Positions 9,488-18,257 of a stretch of 36,678 nucleotides of DNA are shown here, one piece after another. Within the stretch, counting starts at the first letter, position 1; each line of letters opens with the position of its first letter. This DNA comes from a virus: positions 1 through 36,678 of the IMG/VR virus record IMGVR_UViG_3300030450_002180. One strand, given 5' to 3'. Under the pieces are notes generated by a model. That model ran no database searches. It worked only from the letters and a program-made list of their open reading frames with translations, and was not told the DNA's origin. A program made the position numbers and the translations under genes.

Positions 9488-9503
9488 AGAAATATCTTTT
9501 CTA

Positions 9504-9511
9504 CAAAGATA
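9504..9511 (-). promoter_or_regulatory. Bacteroidota -7 box (TATCTTTG), tail operon
   Basis: Exact TAnnTTTG on the minus strand, 16 bases before the ATG of the 333-aa ring protein and only four bases beyond the T-tract of the upstream terminator. It restarts transcription for the tail genes. No TTG lies at the usual distance upstream. Confidence 0.65.
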
Positions 9512-9514
9512 ATT

Positions 9515-9550
9515 AAAAAAAAAGAGGCTAAATTTTTTTAACCTCTTTTT
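9515..9550 (-). terminator. Rho-independent terminator after the 101-aa gene
   Basis: The arms GAGG (9524-9527) and CCTC (9542-9545) are extended outward by a five-base A/T pairing and inward by TAAA/TTTA past one C-A mismatch. On the minus strand the stem runs into a long T-tract. It closes the 101-aa gene's transcript just before the tail operon promoter. The A/T flanks are symmetrical, so it could also work on the other strand. Confidence 0.7.
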
Positions 9551-9571
9551 GATATTTAAAGCTATTAACTG

Positions 9572-9877
9572 TTATGAGAAGCTAATACCTGAAATTTCAG
9601 GCACTGCGCCACCAGCATCAGTTATTCCTGATAAACTTACCTGCACAGATGGCTTTTGCCAACTTAACTGTAGTGCTGACAAGATATTATCTTGAATTTT
9701 ATTCCTTATTTCTTCATTGTTAGCCGCCATTGTATCATGAGCAATAGTGCACTTTTTTCCTGAAGTATAATGAATATCAACCGCAGTTGTAGATGTTTGT
9801 TCAACAATAGCTACTTCGTTAATAAGAACAAGTTGATTGTCCTCATTCTTTACTGGGATACTTAAATACTTTTGCAT
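9572..9877 (-). CDS. Small beta-rich virion protein, possible capsid decoration protein (101 aa)
   Basis: I do not recognise the family with certainty. The 101-aa protein is predicted by eye to be strand-rich: KYLSIPVKNEDNQLVLINEV, then VDIHYTSGKKCTIAHDTM, then a short helix (NNEEIRNKIQDNILSAL) and a Gly/Ser/Val-rich tail. It lies between the capsid and ring genes, where decoration and head-completion proteins are often encoded. It is transcribed alone: its own -7 box, a 14-base palindrome at the expected transcript start and a terminator immediately after its stop. Such insulation fits a protein needed in many copies, so a capsid decoration protein is a reasonable guess. The decoration role is inference; a tail subunit is equally possible from sequence alone. 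Confidence 0.5.
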   Translation of the reverse strand: MQKYLSIPVKNEDNQLVLINEVAIVEQTSTTAVDIHYTSGKKCTIAHDTMAANNEEIRNKIQDNILSALQLSWQKPSVQVSLSGITDAGGAVPEISGISFS

Positions 9878-9900
9878 AGTAAAAAAATTTAAGGGTTTTG

Positions 9901-9914
9901 TGAGAATATTCTCA
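9901..9914. promoter_or_regulatory. Perfect 14-base palindrome at transcript start of the 101-aa gene
   Basis: TGAGAATATTCTCA is perfectly self-complementary. It begins three bases beyond the -7 box, so its first bases coincide with the expected transcription start. The mRNA would begin with a 5-bp stem and an AUAU loop. The dyad could be an operator for a dimeric repressor or a 5'-terminal hairpin that protects the mRNA. Confidence 0.5.
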
Positions 9915-9917
9915 TCA

Positions 9918-9925
9918 CAAAGATA
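9918..9925 (-). promoter_or_regulatory. Bacteroidota -7 box (TATCTTTG), 101-aa gene
   Basis: Exact TAnnTTTG on the minus strand directly after the stop of the 273-aa gene and 40 bases before the ATG at 9877. The expected start site falls at the edge of the palindrome at 9901-9914. Confidence 0.65.
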
Positions 9926-9926
9926 A

Positions 9927-10748
9927 CTAATCTTTTAGTTTCTTTTCTAGCATTTTTAATGTCTCTATTCCCTCATCCGATTGTAAATAAGAAGCTAATA
10001 TATAAACAGGCTGTTCTCCGTAAGGAACAGTAAGAATTTTGTTTTTATTTCCTTTTAGGTTAAAACAAATATCTTTATTGTTATTTTTTAATATTACCAA
10101 AGATTCACTAAAAAATTTAGCTGCAGTATTTTGTAAACGCAACATTGGATCATCTAACGCATTGAGAAAATCTTTTGGTTGGGTTTTAGCAAACACCAAC
10201 ACATCTCTTTTTAATTCTGCGTTTGATACGGTTTCTACATTTTGTCCAAGGTATACTCTTGCAATGCTTTCTACCATACCTATCTCTAAATCACGAGCCG
10301 CAATTAAAGCGTCTACCTCATAGTTAAGAGTATCCATTTCTACTTTAGCGTCTAAAGAATTGTCTACTTCTTTAAAAGCTTTTCCATTTAAAGGGTGTAG
10401 TTCTAAAAACTGTTGTAATACAGGATTGTTAGCAGGCACATGTAGTGAGCCGTCTTCAAACATAATAGGCTCTAAAATAGCATTTCCGTCTTGCTCATCT
10501 TCAAAAGGGCTTTTTTGATTACGCGCATAACGTAACGCCCTATTTACTTTACCATCAAAGTGCATTAAAGGAAATCTACGAGTATTTCGAGATGCCAACA
10601 TATAAGTTAAAGGTTGCATCTCATCAGTGAGAACGTAAAACCTATCTTTTATAGGAACTTCATTCTGTTCAGGAGCGGATTTTTTAACTGTTTCTGATTG
10701 AAACGCCTTCTCCTTTGATTTGTTTTTTTTTGATTTTATTTTTTCCAT
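9927..10748 (-). CDS. Virion-associated protein of unknown function (273 aa)
   Basis: The function is not recognised, though proteins of this type occur next to the capsid gene in other marine Bacteroidota phages as far as I recall. It starts with a Lys/Ser-rich basic stretch (KSKKNKSKEKAF) that is probably disordered. A compact region follows with MLASRNTRRFPLMHFDGK and RYARNQKSPFEDEQ, then LEPIMFEDGSLHVPANN and QQFLELHP. The C-terminal half is helical (KVEMDTLNYEVDALIAARD) and ends in a short basic helix. There is no signal peptide or membrane segment. It lies between the capsid-gene terminator and the promoter of the 101-aa gene; no -7 box is evident in its own upstream gap, so it may depend on read-through of that terminator. 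A head-completion or head-tail joining role is possible from position only. Confidence 0.45.
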   Translation of the reverse strand: MEKIKSKKNKSKEKAFQSETVKKSAPEQNEVPIKDRFYVLTDEMQPLTYMLASRNTRRFPLMHFDGKVNRALRYARNQKSPFEDEQDGNAILEPIMFEDGSLHVPANNPVLQQFLELHPLNGKAFKEVDNSLDAKVEMDTLNYEVDALIAARDLEIGMVESIARVYLGQNVETVSNAELKRDVLVFAKTQPKDFLNALDDPMLRLQNTAAKFFSESLVILKNNNKDICFNLKGNKNKILTVPYGEQPVYILASYLQSDEGIETLKMLEKKLKD

Positions 10749-10776
10749 TTGATAAAATTTAATTAAAGTTAAAAAT

Positions 10777-10815
10777 AAAAAAAGGGGGAGAGAAAAACTC
10801 TCCCCTTCTTTTTTT
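10777..10815 (-). terminator. Strong rho-independent terminator after the capsid gene
   Basis: An 8-bp perfect stem, GGGGAGAG (10785-10792) with CTCTCCCC (10798-10805), encloses a five-base A loop and is flanked by A and T tracts. On the minus strand it is followed by a run of seven Ts. It ends the scaffold-capsid message. Confidence 0.85.
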
Positions 10816-10833
10816 GTGTGATTATGCTAAATC

Positions 10834-12276
10834 CTAAGCTTCTTTAAATAAGAAGAAATTGTTAGCACCGAGAGTACATAGAGCTCTTTCTGATAAGAAA
10901 TGTACTTCCATTGCATCAAGATCGCTTGTAGCAGCGCCACCAGCAGAACCTGTGATCCAAGTTTTGTACCTTCTGTCTTCAGTCTCACTAGCTCTATATC
11001 TAACGTGTAAGAAAGGTCTCTTAGCATTTTTACCAAGAATTTGATCATACACAGATGTTGAACCAGCTGGAACAAGAACACCATTAATTTTACCCCCTAC
11101 AATACCGCCTCTAAGAGCAGCATCGTTTAAATATTTCCAGTCTGTTTTGTAGAAGTCGTAACCTCTTCTAAAACCACTGAATCCTAAATTCAACGCCATA
11201 TCTTCATCGTTGTCAAAAAGACCATAAGAAGTACCACCAGCTCCATGAGAATTTTGAGCTGCTAACATATCATCCATGTCAAAGATAAAATCTCTGTTTG
11301 CAAAGATGACATTTTCTTCTATTGCGCCTTGTTTGTCTAATCTTGAGATAATTGCATCAAAATCAGCTAGAGCAGTTGGGTTTCCACCGCCCCAAACGTT
11401 TCCTCTTGCATTAATTACATAGAACAATCCGTCTGAACCGTTTAAGTTAGCTGCAGAAGCTGCTGCTGCTACTCCTTGGAAGTAACCACCAGCTCCAGAA
11501 GCTGCATCCGCAGGCACTGCTTCAATCATTGCCATTTCAAGATAGTCGTCGAAACGTAATCTTGTTTCATGCTCTGATTTTAGATACCATAAGTATCCTG
11601 AAGCTCCATCTTCAGTAGTAATTTCTACCCATCCAATTTGAGCCATGTCTGATCCAGATACTGAATATTTGTCTTTGATGATAATAGGTTTATTATCAAA
11701 AAACACATCATCAGATTCTACTGATTCGGCCATTCCACTAGTTCCTTTGTTAAATTCAGAACCATACACATAAACAGCACATTGTACTCCTGCTCCCATT
11801 GTTTGGCCGCCAGCCTCATAGTATGCAGCTGTAAATGTTCCCGCAGCATAATTTACTGCAGTAACAACTGCTTTGTTTTCAAAAGTAGAACCAGCTGTGC
11901 TATCAGAGATAAATACAGTTTGTCCAATTCTAATGTTAATTCCTCCTGTGCCAGGGTCTAACGCATCGTTTACAGTCCATACTGCGCCGTCGTCAGTTCC
12001 TGCTACCGCAGCAGAAGTAACATTAGTATATTTAGTATGCAGTCTACCTTGCTCTGCCCATTTAATAAGGTCAGAGTTAGAAGGCATTTCTGCTCCTACC
12101 ATTCTTAAAAATGCGGCAATAGTTCTATTGCCATATCTTTCAAATTCTTTTTCATAAGTATCAGGTAGATACTGATTCAAAAAATTGAAATTATTTATAT
12201 AATTCGTCGAGAGGGCTACCCTCTCCGCACTTGGTTGTAAGTCAAAACCAGGTGCTGCTTGTACGCTTCCAGGCAT
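10834..12276 (-). CDS. Major capsid protein (HK97-fold, inferred)
   Basis: This 480-aa protein is assigned as the shell subunit from its size, its place after portal and scaffold, and its transcript ending in the strongest terminator of the region. The N-terminus has LSTNYINNFNFLNQYLPDTY and FERYGNRTIAAFLRMVGAEM, followed by SDLIKWAEQGRLH; this pattern recurs in marine Bacteroidota phage capsids. Residues about 88-165 form a Gly/Thr/Val-rich beta segment with GQTVFISDST and KAVVTAVNYAAGTF, perhaps an insertion domain. Later segments include FDDYLEMAMIEAVPADAA and IFANRDFIFDMDDMLAAQN, typical of the mixed helix/strand P and A domains. It follows the scaffold gene by about 20 bases and shares its promoter. 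The HK97 fold is assumed from the phage type; no motif alone proves it. Confidence 0.75.
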   Translation of the reverse strand: MPGSVQAAPGFDLQPSAERVALSTNYINNFNFLNQYLPDTYEKEFERYGNRTIAAFLRMVGAEMPSNSDLIKWAEQGRLHTKYTNVTSAAVAGTDDGAVWTVNDALDPGTGGINIRIGQTVFISDSTAGSTFENKAVVTAVNYAAGTFTAAYYEAGGQTMGAGVQCAVYVYGSEFNKGTSGMAESVESDDVFFDNKPIIIKDKYSVSGSDMAQIGWVEITTEDGASGYLWYLKSEHETRLRFDDYLEMAMIEAVPADAASGAGGYFQGVAAAASAANLNGSDGLFYVINARGNVWGGGNPTALADFDAIISRLDKQGAIEENVIFANRDFIFDMDDMLAAQNSHGAGGTSYGLFDNDEDMALNLGFSGFRRGYDFYKTDWKYLNDAALRGGIVGGKINGVLVPAGSTSVYDQILGKNAKRPFLHVRYRASETEDRRYKTWITGSAGGAATSDLDAMEVHFLSERALCTLGANNFFLFKEA

Positions 12277-12296
12277 AATTTATTTATTTTAAATGT

Positions 12297-13523
12297 TTAA
12301 CTTCTATTTTTATTGGCGCTCCTAATCTTTAATCCTCTACCGTGGTTTTGGCTTAAAGATACGACCTTGATTCCTTGAGATTTATTAATGCTTTGTGGTG
12401 ATTTTCGAATATCTAAATTTACATTTTTCGAATTTTTCACTACATCATCAATGCCCTCTGCTTTTCCTTGTTCATAAAAGAACTCAGCAAAGCGTTCTGG
12501 ATTCATTGCCAGAGCTAAAGCTTTGTGATATCCTGTGGCATCTTTCATTAAACCTTTATCGTCTAAAAATCTGTTTATAAAAACAGATATATCTGATTGA
12601 GATTTTTTTAATTCTGCCGCATCTCCTGGTGAATAAGTAATTTTTTTATTGTTGATATCGAACTCAAAACCTTTGAACTCATTGTTAAACACTTGATCTG
12701 TTTGGTTTAAAAACCATTCTGATTTGCGCTTATTCTCCTCTTGGATACTTTGTGCTTCATTTAAATATTGCTTATAAGCTTTAAGCTGCTCTGCGTCTTG
12801 CTCAGAAACAGTTCCTTTTGACTCAAGAGGAACTTTATATGTTTCTTGCATATCAGCAAAATACTTTTTAGCCTTAGCAAGTTCTCTTTTTTTAGCTCGC
12901 ATTCTTTTCTTCACTTCCCTTTCTTCATCTACCTCTTTATCATAACCAAATTTATCTTCCATTAAATCTTTGATATCACTATCATCCAACCCAACTTCTG
13001 TTTGTTTATAATAACGAGCTAATAAAGCATCAGCAGGAACATCTGAAATATCTTTTGTCATATTAACAAAATCTTCAATATTCCTACCAGTTTCTTTTTT
13101 ATACTTAAAGTAAGCCATAACGTCTTCAGGTAATTCTTCAGACTTTTCTTGCTCTTCAACTAACTCATTAATTGAGTTAATTTTCTTTCCGTATTTGTTT
13201 TCAATAAATGAAAGAACATCTTCTTCATTTAGTGGAGGTTGTTCGACAACTTCCTCTTTTTTTTCTTCTTTTACCTCAGGTGGTGCTTCAGGTATTTTTT
13301 TTTCTTTTTTACTTAAATCCACCTTTAGGTCTTTAGGAGGAGTAGAAGACTCTTCTTCTTTATTCTCTTTTCCTAAATCTTTTGCCTCTTTTATATTAGG
13401 CTTCTCTGGGCTATCTTTTTCCGCCCCTTCTTGTTTTTCTTCGTGTTTTTCTAAAAGTTCTTTTTCAACTTCTTGTTGGGATTTTTCTTCGACCATCCCT
13501 AGGTCTTTTACTTTTATTTCCAT
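12297..13523 (-). CDS. Capsid scaffolding protein (inferred)
   Basis: This 408-aa protein lies between portal and capsid genes, the usual place for scaffold. Its first 120 residues are extremely rich in Glu and Lys with Pro-rich spacers (QEVEKELLEKHEEKQEGAEK, PEAPPEVKEEKKEEVVEQ) and are probably disordered. The middle is helical with long charged coiled coil (EREVKKRMRAKKRELAKAKK). The C-terminal 40 residues are basic (KVVSLSQNHGRGLKIRSANK), as expected for the capsid-binding end of a scaffold, which in P22 and phi29-like phages is basic and helical. No protease motif is visible, so maturation cleavage, if any, must involve another protein. It has its own -7 box 15 bases upstream of the ATG. 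Confidence 0.65.
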   Translation of the reverse strand: MEIKVKDLGMVEEKSQQEVEKELLEKHEEKQEGAEKDSPEKPNIKEAKDLGKENKEEESSTPPKDLKVDLSKKEKKIPEAPPEVKEEKKEEVVEQPPLNEEDVLSFIENKYGKKINSINELVEEQEKSEELPEDVMAYFKYKKETGRNIEDFVNMTKDISDVPADALLARYYKQTEVGLDDSDIKDLMEDKFGYDKEVDEEREVKKRMRAKKRELAKAKKYFADMQETYKVPLESKGTVSEQDAEQLKAYKQYLNEAQSIQEENKRKSEWFLNQTDQVFNNEFKGFEFDINNKKITYSPGDAAELKKSQSDISVFINRFLDDKGLMKDATGYHKALALAMNPERFAEFFYEQGKAEGIDDVVKNSKNVNLDIRKSPQSINKSQGIKVVSLSQNHGRGLKIRSANKNRS

Positions 13524-13538
13524 TACATTAAATTTTTA

Positions 13539-13546
13539 CAAAGTTA
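13539..13546 (-). promoter_or_regulatory. Bacteroidota -7 box (TAACTTTG), scaffold-capsid transcript
   Basis: Exact TAnnTTTG on the minus strand in the gap between portal and scaffold genes, 15 bases before the ATG at 13523. It would give a two-gene message ending at the terminator at 10777-10815, allowing scaffold and capsid to be made in larger amounts than portal. Confidence 0.65.
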
Positions 13547-13574
13547 TACAAATTTTATCTACTTAATTTAAGCA

Positions 13575-16010
13575 TTATCTAGGCTCAAATTGTGCTAAAT
13601 CAAATCCATCTAAACTATCTTCGTTAGATTCAAAGTCAATAGGAGGAAGGTTGTTTTTACGTTGATTAATTAATTGTGATTGTTGCGTGTTCGCTTGACT
13701 AATTCTTTTATCTTTTGCTTTTTCTCTTTCTTTTTCTCGTGAATTAATTTGAGATTCTTGTATTCCTTTTAAGCCTAAGTTATATTGATATTCTTTTTCC
13801 ATTAACTGAGATTTTAATACCGCTTCATTTTTCATTTTTTCTATATCAAACGCAATTTCAGCTTGTTTTATTCTCATTTCATTTTCTGCTTCAAACTGCA
13901 TTTTTTGTGCTTCTTGTTGTGCTTGCATTTGTTGAACTTGCATTTTTGTTTGTGCATCCATTTGTTTTAACTCCATAGCTCGTTGTTGGTCTGCATCTTG
14001 TTTTTGTTTTCTTTTCAACTTTAAAAGTTGATTAGCCATTTTTACATTTTTTACTTCACGAATATCTATTGCGTCTTCTAGGTTTATATCATTCTTAGAT
14101 AACGCCATTTGTATATTTTGTTCTAATTGAGCTTTTTGTTCTTCATCGGGAGATATTTCTATAAAAATTCCAAAGTCATATAAATACAAATCTTTTATAT
14201 CATCTAAAATTGCTACATTATATTTTCCAATTTGTAACGTAAACTCTTCTTTGAAATTAGAATACTCTAAAATATCTGCTACTCTACACGCCAATCCTTC
14301 TGCTAGTCTTCGAGTTAAGAAAAGGCCTCCTTCTAAAATGTGACGAGTGGCTGTATTAGAATTTAAAGCAGCGAGTTTTTGAACCCCCACTAAAGCATTT
14401 GGATCAGGACTTGATCCGTCGCGCGCTTCATTTAAACCTGTGACACCACGCAGCATATCTAAATAATGATTATAACTACCAATTAAACTTTGAATTTTAG
14501 CTTGGCCGCTGTTAGAGGTTAATTGTTGAATAGGAACTCGAGCATTATTAAACTCACCATCTTGGGTATAACTTCTTCCCACCACACTACCTGTTTGGAA
14601 ATATAAACGCAACGCGTCTTCAGGATTGTAAGCGTTCCCTGTGCCTAAGTCTACTTCATTTAAACCGTCGGCATCTATGAACACACCATCAGGAACAACG
14701 CGAGCAATAACTTGTTGAAGTTTAAGATGAGTTATTTGTATTAAATCAGCAAATGTAATCATTCTTCTTACTAATGATTCAATCGCGCCTTTATACATAC
14801 GTGGAGCTACAGCTACATAATTAGCAACTGCATGCTGAGAAGCTGATTTAGGTCTGACCATGTTTTCTGCTAACTCCCACTTTAACATAATATTTGTTCC
14901 CATTACCATAATTCCCTCATACCACACTTCAATAGTTTTTTCTACTTTTTCGAAGTTGCCTTCTTCCATCATCTCTTCAGGAGGATTAAACGTGTCGTCT
15001 TTTTCAATAACACGAGACGCGTTACCTCCAAGGTTTTTCTTTTTATAAACAAACTTTTTAGTTGTCTTATAAGAAAAATACAATAGGGTAGCTGTATCTC
15101 TATAAAAAACACTATTCTCGTAATATTGAGCAACATTAAAATAATCATACCACGTTTGACTATGTAATGAAATTTCTTTTAAATCTTCAGTTGTTAAGCT
15201 TGGGTCAATTTTAATTAGCTCAGTTAAAGGAACAGTTTTAATTTCTCCCCAATAAAAACAATCTTTAAAGTAAGGATCTTCGGTGTAACTGTACACCACG
15301 TTAGCTGGATCTACATAACTTACTGTGACACCGTTACCAGGTAAAAACTCATGTTTTACCACCCCTAAACCTAAGACTGTTAAATCATAATCCACACGTT
15401 TTTTAATATCAATAAAATGATTGTCTTCTAAAATCGTGTTAATCGCTTCTTCTTCTGCAATTTCTATGCCAGGTTTATAATTTAACTGCATATATAAAGC
15501 TAATTCTTCATCGGTTTCAGGTAAGTTTTCTGGGTCAGTTAAAAAAGGGTCAACACCAAAGTCAGTTTGAATTTGGTCTAACAAAGGTTTTGCTATCATA
15601 TCACCTTCTATCATGTCTTGATAGGCGTTTCTTTTTTCTGCAGAAAGAGCATCTTGAGCATACGCTTTTACACTAAATAAACGGTCAGACATGCCGTTTA
15701 CCACAATGTCTACAAACTTAGGGATAATAGGTACAGGAGTCCAGTCTAAATTTAAATAAGATAAATCCCCATCTACAGCTAATTCATTTTTATATTTAGC
15801 GATTGACTGCTCACCTCTAGCATACAAACGCAATCTCATATAATCTCTCCATTGAGAATAAAAACGACATTGGTTGCTGTCTTTTCTAAACCACTCATAC
15901 TGAATTGCTTGTCCTATTTGCAAACCAAACTCTTCGGTAGCTTTTTCACGGTCAGAAACAAATTGACTAGGAAACCCAACATTTGATATTTCGATTTTTA
16001 TATCTTTCAT
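13575..16010 (-). CDS. Portal protein
   Basis: This 811-aa protein is the dodecameric DNA gateway at the capsid vertex. It follows TerL immediately (the TerL stop abuts this ATG) and precedes scaffold and capsid. The length and patterns fit the large portals of crAss-like phages: an N-terminal region with RFYSQWRDYMRLRLYARGEQ, a stem-like stretch around FADLIQITHLKLQQVIARVV, and GVTGLNEARDGSSPDPNALV, a segment commonly conserved near the wing/clip boundary. Residues about 640-770 form a long Gln/Met/Lys-rich coiled coil (QQMQAQQEAQKMQFEAENEM), corresponding to the barrel or a C-terminal extension projecting into the capsid. The C-terminus is acidic (FESNEDSLDGFDLAQF). Confidence rests on gene order and overall pattern. 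Confidence 0.8.
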   Translation of the reverse strand: MKDIKIEISNVGFPSQFVSDREKATEEFGLQIGQAIQYEWFRKDSNQCRFYSQWRDYMRLRLYARGEQSIAKYKNELAVDGDLSYLNLDWTPVPIIPKFVDIVVNGMSDRLFSVKAYAQDALSAEKRNAYQDMIEGDMIAKPLLDQIQTDFGVDPFLTDPENLPETDEELALYMQLNYKPGIEIAEEEAINTILEDNHFIDIKKRVDYDLTVLGLGVVKHEFLPGNGVTVSYVDPANVVYSYTEDPYFKDCFYWGEIKTVPLTELIKIDPSLTTEDLKEISLHSQTWYDYFNVAQYYENSVFYRDTATLLYFSYKTTKKFVYKKKNLGGNASRVIEKDDTFNPPEEMMEEGNFEKVEKTIEVWYEGIMVMGTNIMLKWELAENMVRPKSASQHAVANYVAVAPRMYKGAIESLVRRMITFADLIQITHLKLQQVIARVVPDGVFIDADGLNEVDLGTGNAYNPEDALRLYFQTGSVVGRSYTQDGEFNNARVPIQQLTSNSGQAKIQSLIGSYNHYLDMLRGVTGLNEARDGSSPDPNALVGVQKLAALNSNTATRHILEGGLFLTRRLAEGLACRVADILEYSNFKEEFTLQIGKYNVAILDDIKDLYLYDFGIFIEISPDEEQKAQLEQNIQMALSKNDINLEDAIDIREVKNVKMANQLLKLKRKQKQDADQQRAMELKQMDAQTKMQVQQMQAQQEAQKMQFEAENEMRIKQAEIAFDIEKMKNEAVLKSQLMEKEYQYNLGLKGIQESQINSREKEREKAKDKRISQANTQQSQLINQRKNNLPPIDFESNEDSLDGFDLAQFEPR

Positions 16011-18257
16011 TTATTGTAATATTTCACTAAGAGAACCTCGGTTGTTATATCTTGCAAAGTTAATGCTTATTTTTGATTTTTTTTCTTGGGGAGTATAAAC
16101 ATGTTTTTGGTTTGCCATAATCGCTAATCCCGCACTAATTGTAGCATCATATTTAGTTCTGTTATTAATATTAAACCGCGCCCAATCTTCTAACGTACGC
16201 GTAAAATACATTGTTCCCATATCTCCTTGTTCTCTGTATGACCCTGTCATATCTAAGCCCACATGTTTTTCTATATAAGACTCAATGGCAGTGGCGTGTG
16301 ACTGCTTGACATCTTCTGAGCTATTAGGTATTCCACCTAATTCTTTTTCACTTTTAGATAGTTTGTTGTAAGTTCTATCTGGACGGTTTAAACTAAAGTT
16401 GCGATAGCCTCTATTTTTAAAATGATACAACAAACGAGGTTTATTATTTTCCGCTAAAATAGGCATTCCATAAAACACACAAGCCATTAACACTTCTTCA
16501 AAAAATATCTCTGCAGTTTGAGGACGAGCTACGTATTCTAAAAAAAACTCTGAGCTAGGCGCATTGTCCATATTAAATTTTGTCATTCCATGTAACGCAC
16601 CATTTGACCCTCTACCTCCCACTGTTCCTGATATATCATAAGAGTCACAGCCAAATGAGCCAATATGTTCATTCCCTGGATATTTTTTTCCTTGTCGTAT
16701 GGATACATTATTTTGTAAAGATTTTTCAGGAAGCCATGAAACTAAAAACCTACCTTTATTATTAGGTGTCCAAATTACTTTACTATCTACTTCTCCATTT
16801 TGCCAATGAAACGATCCTCGTGTTAAAAAATGTTCTTTAATTAAAGAATCATTATAATCTATTTGTTGATAAATTTTAGTTAAGTTAAATAAAGACTGCT
16901 TGCTTTCATCCCTAAACGCATGTGATTCGGTGCGAGGAAATTGACGATAAAATTCATTTAAAGCATCAGCGTCACTTTTTAAAGAACTTACTTCGTTTTC
17001 CCAATAATTTATTGAACCTAAGTTTATATTTTCTTTATCTATTCCTTTCACACTTTTTTCAGGCGTATAAAAAACAGGCATGCCATGTTTGTCTATATAC
17101 CCTTCAAAGTTCCATTCCATAGGAATAAATAAAGAATATAATCCTGATTTTGTTTCCCCGTTTGCATTTCGTGTTGTTACATGGGAGTCATTAAATAATG
17201 TTTTAAAATTATTTCCTCCTTTATCTAACGCATTGGATGTAGAGCCCATCATACATTTTCCAATAATTTTACTTCCTAATCGTAAACATGTTTTTGTTAC
17301 CCTCCAGTTGTTTAAAATATTTTCTGGCTTTTCCCATTTTCCTGACTCGTCATGAATTAAAAGTTGTAATTTTTCTCCATCATAACTATTGTCTGAAGTA
17401 TTTTTCCAGTCTATGGTGGTGTCTAAACCTTCTAGCTCTTCTACTTCAACATTATACATGTTCTTTTTTGTAATCTTAGATGCAGGCACACGATAGGCTA
17501 ATTCTGTTTTAGGTTTATCCATACCATCCTGAATAGGTTTAAAAAAGAAAGGGTAGTTGTTAGATATAGGAACAACCTTATCCGTAAACATTTTTTTAGC
17601 ATCTCCCCCTGTTTTAGATAAAATTCCTATTCTAGCGTCTCTTGAAATAGTGGCTGTATTTACTCCCTCACAAGAACCCATAAAAGAAAATCCCGATCTT
17701 CTTATTTTTAAATAACACATTCCAAACGAACGGCTATCAGCTTTACATGCTTCCCAAAAAATATAAAATATTCTATTAGCTTCTCGATAATCAGGATATC
17801 CTACATCTATTTTTGTCCACTGTAAATACATATAGTGCGTTCCTGTGATGTAGGTGGGGATGCCGTTATTCATAAACCACATTCCTTTTTCTCTTCGGTC
17901 AAATTCTTTTTCAATGTAATTAATCCACTGCTGTTTAAACACGTTGCTCATTTCATTCCATTGAAATATAGATTTAATTCTGTCTAAGATTTTAGGATAA
18001 GAAAACCTTACCCAATATTGATTATGAGGTTTATCATTTCTTTTATAACAAATTTTAGGAGTATAAGGTAGTCCTATTAATAAACCATTGATGTTATATA
18101 TGTCTCCTAACGTTCCATCTTTAGAAATAATTACTATATCATATTTTTTATTATACCCATATTCCCAATTTTGACGTTTGTTTTTATTTTTTTTAACCCT
18201 ATTAGGAACAACCGTATTTTCTATAGTATAAAGATTATTTAGATTTTCTTTCTGCAA
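16011..18257 (-). CDS. terL: Terminase large subunit (packaging ATPase-nuclease)
   Basis: This 748-aa protein is the DNA-packaging motor. The ATPase part shows a Walker A-like segment near residue 184 (RRSGFSFMGSCEG, a variant without the standard GKT, as in several crAss-like and T4-like terminases), a Walker B near 298 (LQLLIHDESGKW, with the DE pair) and a coupling motif near 338 (GKCMMGSTSN). The RNase H-like nuclease part has an Asp-containing strand near 535 (GSFGCDSYDISG) and a later SHATAIESYIEKH segment. The frame has no upstream ATG: the most upstream start codon is a TTG at 18257, and the first in-frame ATG lies over 100 codons in, so a TTG start is likely. The gene overlaps the 90-aa gene by 23 bases, and its stop abuts the portal ATG. 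Confidence 0.85.
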   Translation of the reverse strand: MQKENLNNLYTIENTVVPNRVKKNKNKRQNWEYGYNKKYDIVIISKDGTLGDIYNINGLLIGLPYTPKICYKRNDKPHNQYWVRFSYPKILDRIKSIFQWNEMSNVFKQQWINYIEKEFDRREKGMWFMNNGIPTYITGTHYMYLQWTKIDVGYPDYREANRIFYIFWEACKADSRSFGMCYLKIRRSGFSFMGSCEGVNTATISRDARIGILSKTGGDAKKMFTDKVVPISNNYPFFFKPIQDGMDKPKTELAYRVPASKITKKNMYNVEVEELEGLDTTIDWKNTSDNSYDGEKLQLLIHDESGKWEKPENILNNWRVTKTCLRLGSKIIGKCMMGSTSNALDKGGNNFKTLFNDSHVTTRNANGETKSGLYSLFIPMEWNFEGYIDKHGMPVFYTPEKSVKGIDKENINLGSINYWENEVSSLKSDADALNEFYRQFPRTESHAFRDESKQSLFNLTKIYQQIDYNDSLIKEHFLTRGSFHWQNGEVDSKVIWTPNNKGRFLVSWLPEKSLQNNVSIRQGKKYPGNEHIGSFGCDSYDISGTVGGRGSNGALHGMTKFNMDNAPSSEFFLEYVARPQTAEIFFEEVLMACVFYGMPILAENNKPRLLYHFKNRGYRNFSLNRPDRTYNKLSKSEKELGGIPNSSEDVKQSHATAIESYIEKHVGLDMTGSYREQGDMGTMYFTRTLEDWARFNINNRTKYDATISAGLAIMANQKHVYTPQEKKSKISINFARYNNRGSLSEILQ

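Noticed and set aside
10827-11084. An 85-codon minus-strand frame overlapping the end of the capsid gene in another frame
   Set aside because: It lies inside the capsid gene, has no start signal, and its hydrophobic composition is what a shifted reading of Ala/Gly-rich codons gives. No slippery sequence for a programmed frameshift was seen.
12395-13566. Rightward Ser/Phe-rich frames opposite the scaffold gene
   Set aside because: They are complements of Glu/Lys-rich codons of the scaffold gene and have no independent support.
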